Of a DNA stretch of 64,000 bases, positions 59,325 to 64,000 are shown piece after piece. The position numbers and the translations under genes were made by a program. Position 1 is the stretch's first letter; every line of letters begins with the position of its first letter. The notes below the pieces were generated by a model, which ran no database searches, was not told the origin of the DNA, and saw only the letters and a program-made list of their open reading frames with translations. The stretch comes from Mycobacterium sp. (GTDB lineage Bacteria; Actinomycetota; Actinomycetes; Mycobacteriales; Mycobacteriaceae): NCBI RefSeq assembly GCF_004298145.1, contig NZ_SCRH01000025.1, positions 1 through 64,000 on the forward strand, read 5' to 3'.

Positions 59325-59675
59325 GTGTCACCAATACGGCCGGCGGCGCGCAGGACAAACATTGCAGCCGCACAAGGGGTACTCCGCAGCGTCGATGCTG
59401 AAGAACGGATCGCTTGGGTTTCGAGGGCTCTGTGTCGCACGACCGATCCCGACGAACTGTTTGTCCGCGGCGCGGCCCAGCGCAAGGCGGCAGTGATCTG
59501 CCGGCACTGCCCGGTGATGCAGGAGTGCGCGGCAGACGCGCTGGACAACAAGGTCGAGTTCGGGGTGTGGGGCGGCATGACGGAGCGGCAACGCCGCGCG
59601 CTGCTCAAGCAGCACCCCGAGGTGGTGTCCTGGGCGGACTTCTTCGACAAGAGCAGAACCCGCACCGCCGGCTGA
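59325..59675 (+). CDS. whiB4: WhiB-family iron-sulfur regulator WhiB4
   Basis: A 116-aa [4Fe-4S] protein, redox-responsive DNA-binding regulator in mycobacteria. Four cluster Cys are at 37, 59, 62 and 68 (ALCRTT; ICRHCPVMQEC) and the GVWGG turn at 80-84 is followed by a basic stretch TERQRRALLKQ. GTG 59325 has AAGGGA 8 nt upstream. Divergent from ponA2 with a ~350-bp gap holding a GGGACG-GT-CGTCCC dyad at 59144-59157. In M. tuberculosis WhiB4 controls antioxidant genes and responds to oxygen; consistent with its position next to ponA2 and ArsA-type ATPases. Confidence 0.95.
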   Translation: MSPIRPAARRTNIAAAQGVLRSVDAEERIAWVSRALCRTTDPDELFVRGAAQRKAAVICRHCPVMQECAADALDNKVEFGVWGGMTERQRRALLKQHPEVVSWADFFDKSRTRTAG

Positions 59676-59720
59676 TCCCTGGCCGGAGCGCAAGCGCTCA
59701 CCCCGCTGTCAGGGTGCGGC

Positions 59721-60851
59721 CTAAGCGACCGAAGTGATCTGGTCGGCGAGGGCACGCAAAGCTTCCAAATCTGAAACGTCAAAGGGCAGCGACGGAACGC
59801 CGACGACCGGCACGTGCGGGTTGGCCCCGGTGAATCGGGAAAGCAATCTGACTTCCCGCTTGGCGGTTTGCGCGCGGTCAGCATGAATTCGCAACACGGC
59901 TGCGGCCAGCGACGCGACCTCGGAGTCGGTCTCTTGCTCCAGCATTTCGGTTCCGTCGATCGCGCGCTCGGCCGGCAGAGAGCACAACGTCGGATGCGTG
60001 CGGTTCAAGACCAGCCCGGCGAGCGGCATCCCTTCCTGCGACAGCCGGTCGACGAAGAAGGACGCCTCGCGCAGCGCATCGGGCTCGGCCGCCGACACGA
60101 CAACGAATTGCGTGCCACGCCTTTTCAGCAGCGCATAAGTGCGATCGGCCTTCTCCCGGAAGCCACCGAATGTGGCATCCAGTGACTGCACGAAGGCCGC
60201 GGCGTCGCCGAGCATCTGTGAGCCCAGGATCGTGGACAGCGCCTTCATGGCCAAACCCATTGCGCCGGTGACCAACCGGCCGATACCCCGGCCAGGCGCC
60301 AGCAGCAGCCGCCACAGGCGGCTATCCATGAAGCTGCCCAGTCGCTTGGGGGCGTCCAGGAAGTCCAGCGCATTGCGCGACGGCGGGGTGTCGACGACCA
60401 CCAGGTCCCAGCGATCCTCGGCCAGCAGCTGACCCAACTTCTCCATCGCCATGTACTCCTGCGTGCCGGCGAGCGAACTGGCGACGGTCTGATAGAACTG
60501 GTTGTCCAGAATCGCTTGTGCGCGACCGGGTCCGGAGTACTGGACCACCATCTCGTCGAAGGTGCGACGCATGTCGAGCATCATCGCGTGCAGCTCGCCG
60601 GAGACCTCCGGCGCCAGTGGGACTCGCTGCGGCGTGTTGCCGAGGTCGTTGACCCCCAGCGCCTGGGCCAGCCGCTTGGCCGGGTCGATCGTCAAGACGC
60701 AGACGTTGCGGCCGTATTCGGCGGCGCGCAGGGCGATCGCGGCCGCGGTAGTGGTCTTGCCCACGCCACCCGCGCCGCAGCACACCACCACCCGGTTGGC
60801 TGTGTCGGCCAGGATAGCGCCCATATCAAGATGTTTCGGTGTGACGCTCAT
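59721..60851 (-). CDS. ArsA/GET3-like anion-transporting ATPase, second subunit (Rv3680-like)
   Basis: A 376-aa cytosolic P-loop ATPase of the ArsA family. Walker A is the deviant form [17 protein letters not shown] (residues 25-41), switch I region has [11 protein letters not shown] and Walker B is [14 protein letters not shown]. The ATG at 60851 overlaps the stop of its partner by 4 nt (ATGA). Two ArsA-like proteins encoded in tandem would form a heterodimer, as described for Rv3679/Rv3680. A GET3-like tail-anchored-protein role is not shown in bacteria. Length near the recalled 386 aa. Confidence 0.92.
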   Translation of the reverse strand: MSVTPKHLDMGAILADTANRVVVCCGAGGVGKTTTAAAIALRAAEYGRNVCVLTIDPAKRLAQALGVNDLGNTPQRVPLAPEVSGELHAMMLDMRRTFDEMVVQYSGPGRAQAILDNQFYQTVASSLAGTQEYMAMEKLGQLLAEDRWDLVVVDTPPSRNALDFLDAPKRLGSFMDSRLWRLLLAPGRGIGRLVTGAMGLAMKALSTILGSQMLGDAAAFVQSLDATFGGFREKADRTYALLKRRGTQFVVVSAAEPDALREASFFVDRLSQEGMPLAGLVLNRTHPTLCSLPAERAIDGTEMLEQETDSEVASLAAAVLRIHADRAQTAKREVRLLSRFTGANPHVPVVGVPSLPFDVSDLEALRALADQITSVA

Positions 60852-61867
60852 CGAACTCCCTGCTGCGCAAGTGATTCCGATAGCTCGTAGAGGCTACCGA
60901 GGTCGACGCCGTCGGAAATGGCGGGAAGTTCCAGCCGCGGGACTCTCAACGCATCGAGCTGTTGCGCGATCTCGGTGCGCGTGGCGATCACCGTCGCGTG
61001 CTCGATGGTCTCTGTCAGAAGACCAGCGAAGTCATTGTCGTTCAACGTGATTCCAGACATTTCCAACCCGGCTCGTACCGAATCCGCGTCGACATCCCCC
61101 TCGGCGGCCTTCGCCAGATCCGCCGGCTGCAGGTGGGAGGGAATGTTGCGGTTCACAATCACACTGCCGATCGGCAGCTGCATCTCGGCGAGCTCCTCGA
61201 TGGCTTCCAGGGTCTCCTGGACGGGCAGTGCCTCCAGCAGGGTGACCAGGTGAATGGCGGTCTGATCGGAGTGCAGCAGCTTCACCACGCCGTCGGCCTG
61301 CGAGTGCACCGGGCCGCCCTTGGCCAGATCGGACACGGCCTTGGTGACATCGAGAAAACGCGCGATCCGTCCCGTCGGAGGGGCGTCGACGACGATCGCG
61401 TCGTAAACCGGGAGCCGATTCTTGTCGACGCGTATCACCGTCTCTTTGATCTTGCCGGTGAGCAGCACGTCACGCAGACCGGGCGCGATGGTCGTCGCGA
61501 ACTCGATCGCACCGATGCGGCGCATCGCGCGGCCCGCGATGCCCAGGTTGTAAAACATGTCGAGGTATTCCAGGAACGCGGCCTCGATGTCGATCGCCAG
61601 GGCGTTGACCTGACCGCCGCGTTCGGCGGTCGCGATCTTCACCTCTTGATAGGGCAGGGGCGGTACGTCGAAGAGTTGCGCAATCCCTTGGCGGCCCTCG
61701 ACTTCCACGAGGAGGACCTTGCGGCCGCCGGCCGCCAGCGTCAGCGCCAGCGCGGCCGCAACCGTCGACTTACCCGTACCGCCTTTGCCGGTCACAAGAT
61801 GCAAGCGGGCCTTCGTCAAGCGCGCCGGCCAGCCGACGGCGCTACCGCCGCTCGATGTGGTTGCCAC
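60848..61867 (-). CDS. ArsA/GET3-like anion-transporting ATPase, first subunit (Rv3679-like)
   Basis: A 339-aa P-loop ATPase. Walker A is [19 protein letters not shown] (residues ~25-43), switch regions include [15 protein letters not shown] and [20 protein letters not shown]. Paralogue and probable dimer partner of the following gene, with a 4-nt overlap. Two Cys-poor halves, no membrane segment. GTG or ATG at 61867 ([21 protein letters not shown]). Divergent from the DUF4177 gene with 63 bp between. Known as an operon of two ArsA-type ATPases in mycobacteria. Confidence 0.92.
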   Translation of the reverse strand: MATTSSGGSAVGWPARLTKARLHLVTGKGGTGKSTVAAALALTLAAGGRKVLLVEVEGRQGIAQLFDVPPLPYQEVKIATAERGGQVNALAIDIEAAFLEYLDMFYNLGIAGRAMRRIGAIEFATTIAPGLRDVLLTGKIKETVIRVDKNRLPVYDAIVVDAPPTGRIARFLDVTKAVSDLAKGGPVHSQADGVVKLLHSDQTAIHLVTLLEALPVQETLEAIEELAEMQLPIGSVIVNRNIPSHLQPADLAKAAEGDVDADSVRAGLEMSGITLNDNDFAGLLTETIEHATVIATRTEIAQQLDALRVPRLELPAISDGVDLGSLYELSESLAQQGVR

Positions 61868-61930
61868 CTTCGCATGCTAGCCCGGCCGGGCTGGCCGGAG
61901 CGGTTCACCTCCGACCGATAAGCTCGGCGC

Positions 61931-62092
61931 ATGAGCCAACTGACCACATGGGAGTACGTCACCGTCCCGCTGCTGACGCACGCCACCAAACAAATCCTCG
62001 ACCAGTGGGGCGCCGACGGCTGGGAGCTGGTGTCCGTGCTGAACGGGCCAACCGGCGAGCAGCACGTCGCCTACCTGAAACGCCCTAAGTAA
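61931..62092 (+). CDS. DUF4177-like small protein (Rv3678A-like)
   Basis: A 53-aa protein, MSQLTTWEYVTVPLLTHATKQ then ILDQWGADGWELVSVLNGPTGEQH, which fits the DUF4177/small-beta-hairpin family: a Trp-Glu-Tyr start, then a helix and WGADGWELVSV. ATG 61931; TAA at 62090-62092. It is followed by ridA 14 nt later on the same strand and is probably co-translated. Too short for standard gene calls, but conserved at this place in mycobacteria as I recall (Rv3678A). Confidence 0.82.
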   Translation: MSQLTTWEYVTVPLLTHATKQILDQWGADGWELVSVLNGPTGEQHVAYLKRPK

Positions 62093-62106
62093 CCGAGGTC
62101 GGTCCG

Positions 62107-62574
62107 ATGAGTGCCCAGCCCTCCTGGAAGGCCCGGCTCTCCGAGCTCGGTCTCGCGCTGCCGGAGGTGGTCGCGCCGCTGGCCTCCTATGTGCCGGCGG
62201 TGCGCACCGGCGACCTGGTCTACACCGCGGGCCAGCTGCCGATGCAGGCCGGGAAGCTGACGGGCACCGGCAAGCTCGGAGCCGAGGTCAGCCCGGACGA
62301 GGGCAAGGCGCTGGCGCGAATCTGCGCCCTCAATGCGCTGGCGGCGGTCGACTCGCTGGTGGGTATCGACTCGGTGACCCGGGTCGTGAAGGTTGTCGGG
62401 TTCGTCGCATCCGCTCCCGGTTTCAATGGCCAACCGAGCGTCATCAACGGGGCCTCCGACCTGCTCGCCGAGGTGTTCGGCGACCGGGGCGCGCATGCGC
62501 GTTCGGCGGTCGGCGTATCTGAGCTGCCATTGGACGCGCCGGTGGAGGTGGAGCTGATCGTGGAGGTCGGCTGA
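62107..62574 (+). CDS. RidA-family protein (Rv3678c-like)
   Basis: A 155-aa YjgF/YER057c/UK114 (RidA) protein. RidA enzymes hydrolyse reactive enamine/imine intermediates from PLP enzymes. Visible: YVPAVRTGDLVYTAGQLPMQAGKL, then GFVASAPGFNGQPSVINGASDLLAEVFGDRGAHARSAVGVSELPLDAPVEVELIVEVG, the usual C-terminal motif. The catalytic Arg of classic RidA is in HARSAVG. ATG 62107; follows DUF4177 gene; the MBL gene starts 6 nt after its stop, so a three-gene operon. Confidence 0.92.
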   Translation: MSAQPSWKARLSELGLALPEVVAPLASYVPAVRTGDLVYTAGQLPMQAGKLTGTGKLGAEVSPDEGKALARICALNALAAVDSLVGIDSVTRVVKVVGFVASAPGFNGQPSVINGASDLLAEVFGDRGAHARSAVGVSELPLDAPVEVELIVEVG

Positions 62575-62579
62575 CGTCC

Positions 62580-63368
62580 GTGACCGAGGTTGCTGGGCTG
62601 ACCCATCCCGCCTACGGCAGGTTGCGGGCGGTCACCGACACCGTCTCGGTCCTGTTGGCCGACAACCCCGGTCTGCTGACGCTCGAAGGCACCAACACCT
62701 GGGTGCTGCGCGGCCCGCGGAGCGACGAGCTGGTCATCGTGGATCCCGGGCCCGACGACGACGAGCACATCGCGCGGATCGCCGCGCTGGGCCGCATCAG
62801 TTTGGTGCTGATCAGCCACCGGCACGGCGATCACACCGACGGCATCGACAAGCTGGTCGAGCGGACCGGCGCGACGGTCCGGTCGGCGGGCAGTGGCTTT
62901 CTGCGCGGTCTTGGCGGTGAGCTGGTCGACGGCGAGGTGATCGACGCGGCCGGGCTCAAGATCAAGGTCATGGCCACCCCCGGCCACACCGCCGATTCGC
63001 TGTCCTTCGTGCTCGACGATGCCGTGCTGACCGCCGATACGGTGCTGGGCCGCGGCACCACCGTCATGGACTCCGAAGACGGCAGCCTGACCGACTACCT
63101 GGAATCGTTGCGCCGGCTGCGTGGACTTGGCCATCGCACCGTGTTGCCCGGGCACGGGCCGGACCTGCCCGACCTAGACGCCATCGCGCGGGGATACCTT
63201 GCGCACCGGCATGAGCGGCTGGAGCAGGTGCGATCCGCGTTGCGGGAGCTCGGCGAGGACGTAGGTGCTCGCCAGATCGTCGAGCACGTCTACGTCGACG
63301 TCGACGAGAAGCTGTGGGACGCCGCCGAATGGTCGGTTCAGGTGCAGCTGAATCACCTGCGCGGCTAG
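62580..63368 (+). CDS. Metallo-beta-lactamase-fold hydrolase (Rv3677c-like)
   Basis: A 262-aa MBL-fold enzyme. The zinc motif is LISHRHGDHTDG (HxHxDH), followed by later His in TPGHTADSLSF, GHGPDLPDLD. GTG 62580, a few nucleotides after ridA. The C-terminal helices (LAHRHERLEQVRSALRELGE) form the winged-helix-like extension found in LACTB2/glyoxalase-II-like members. Substrate unknown. Convergent with crp, with a ~110-bp gap holding a 39-bp repeat. Confidence 0.92.
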   Translation: MTEVAGLTHPAYGRLRAVTDTVSVLLADNPGLLTLEGTNTWVLRGPRSDELVIVDPGPDDDEHIARIAALGRISLVLISHRHGDHTDGIDKLVERTGATVRSAGSGFLRGLGGELVDGEVIDAAGLKIKVMATPGHTADSLSFVLDDAVLTADTVLGRGTTVMDSEDGSLTDYLESLRRLRGLGHRTVLPGHGPDLPDLDAIARGYLAHRHERLEQVRSALRELGEDVGARQIVEHVYVDVDEKLWDAAEWSVQVQLNHLRG

Positions 63369-63397
63369 CGCCCCCGGCGGGGGACGCTACCGCGCTC

Positions 63398-63475
63398 GCG
63401 GTTGGATTCTCGCTCGGTCGCGCCCGCGCTTCGCGCGCGGTTGGATTCTCGCTCGGTCGCGCCCGCGCTTCGCGC
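63398..63475. repeat. 39-bp direct tandem repeat, two perfect copies
   Basis: Two identical 39-bp units lie at 63398-63436 and 63437-63475, beginning GCGGTTGGATTCTCGCTCGG. They sit between the convergent MBL and crp genes. 39 bp is 13 codons, but no gene reads through here. Probably a small VNTR or part of a terminator region. Confidence 0.85.
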
Positions 63476-63479
63476 GCGC

Positions 63480-64000
63480 TTACCTCGCTCGGCGCGCGAG
63501 CCTTTCGGAGTCCGAGATCAGCACGCTCTTGCCCTCCAGGCGGATCCAGCCGCGGTGGGCGAAATCGGCCAGCGCCTTGTTCACCGTCTCCCGGGAAGCC
63601 CCGACCAGCTGCGCGATCTCTTCTTGCGTCAGGTCGTGGGTGACCCGCATGGCGCCACCCTCTTGGGTGCCGAACCGCTGGGCGAGCTGCAGCAGCTGCT
63701 TGGCCACCCGGCCCGGCACGTCGGTGAAGATGAGGTCGGCCAGGTTGTTGTTGGTGCGGCGGAGCCGTCGGGCCAGCACCCGCAACAACTGCTCGGCGAT
63801 CTCGGGACGATCGGCGATCCACGCGCGCAGCGCGTCTCGGTCCATCGACACCGCACGCACCTCGGTGATGGTGGTGGCGCTGGAAGTTCGCGGACCCGGG
63901 TCGAAGATCGATAACTCGCCGAACATGTCCGACGGGCCCATGATCGTCAGCAGGTTCTCGCGTCCATCGGGCGAGCGGCGACCGATCTTCACCTTCCCCG
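63480..64000 (-). CDS. crp: cAMP receptor protein CRP, C-terminal part (N-terminus outside window)
   Basis: The frame is open to the window edge and lacks about the first 50 residues of the ~224-aa protein. Visible: the end of the cyclic-nucleotide domain ([47 protein letters not shown], with the cAMP pocket residues GELS and RTSSAT) and the C-terminal winged helix ([31 protein letters not shown]). It is a cAMP-responsive global regulator in mycobacteria. Stop TAA at 63480. Convergent with the MBL gene. The ATG-like start at 63992 is internal. Confidence 0.95.
   Translation of the reverse strand, partial: GKVKIGRRSPDGRENLLTIMGPSDMFGELSIFDPGPRTSSATTITEVRAVSMDRDALRAWIADRPEIAEQLLRVLARRLRRTNNNLADLIFTDVPGRVAKQLLQLAQRFGTQEGGAMRVTHDLTQEEIAQLVGASRETVNKALADFAHRGWIRLEGKSVLISDSERLARRAR

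Overview
The window is high-GC actinobacterial DNA and almost certainly comes from a Mycobacterium. From recalled M. tuberculosis proteins and gene order, about 7.2-63.9 kb matches the Rv3717-Rv3676 block, read in the opposite orientation. It carries a mycobacterial-type ergothioneine operon (egtABCDE), ponA2, whiB4, crp, murT-gatD and ask-asd. Several inserted modules are not part of that M. tuberculosis block as I recall it: a stressosome, a CDGSH/diiron-oxidase module, a DyP peroxidase triad and a PadR regulator. This suggests a non-tuberculous species. The species itself is inference.

Layout. 0-7.2 kb is accessory: the 5' end of an NRPS gene (minus), a two-gene ABC exporter, a strongly initiated 61-aa ORF and a cytochrome P450, separated by long gaps without recognisable genes. 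7.2-17.2 kb is core: an Ami1-type amidase, ybaB-recR, a secreted C39-like protein, murT-gatD, a DnaQ-like exonuclease, leuA behind an attenuator-like leader with a pseudoknot, and ask-asd. 17.2-20.4 kb encodes exported or membrane proteins: a DUF4185 protein, two tandem low-complexity membrane paralogues split by a terminator, and a PknH-sensor-like secreted protein. 20.5-26.1 kb is egtABCDE with overlapping start and stop codons. 26.1-29.9 kb holds a methyltransferase, a GCS2-like ligase and glpK. 29.9-30.9 kb is a PadR regulator with a perfect palindrome upstream. 31.2-38.6 kb has RDD and SpoIIM membrane proteins and a five-gene moxR/DUF58/DUF4350/DUF4129 operon. 38.7-43 kb has YqeY, an F420 oxidoreductase, a PfpI protein and a methyltransferase-CDGSH-haem-oxygenase-like module.

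43-48.1 kb is a complete rsbR-rsbS-rsbT-rsbX-like-rsbU/W-like stressosome operon, divergent from rsfB, an anti-anti-sigma factor of the SigF circuit. 48.2-54.1 kb has a DUF6328 protein, a HAD phosphatase, a DUF4193 zinc-ribbon protein, a membrane-anchored Mrr-like nuclease, the DyP peroxidase triad and tRNA-Pro(CGG). 54.2-64 kb returns to core cell-envelope genes: a cysteine-synthase-like enzyme, a metallophosphoesterase, a perfect 3 x 59-bp tandem repeat, ponA2, whiB4, two ArsA-type ATPases, a DUF4177 protein, RidA, an MBL hydrolase and the C-terminal part of crp.

No insertion sequence, prophage, CRISPR array or rRNA gene was seen. Family names rest on motifs and recalled homologues, because no database search was possible.
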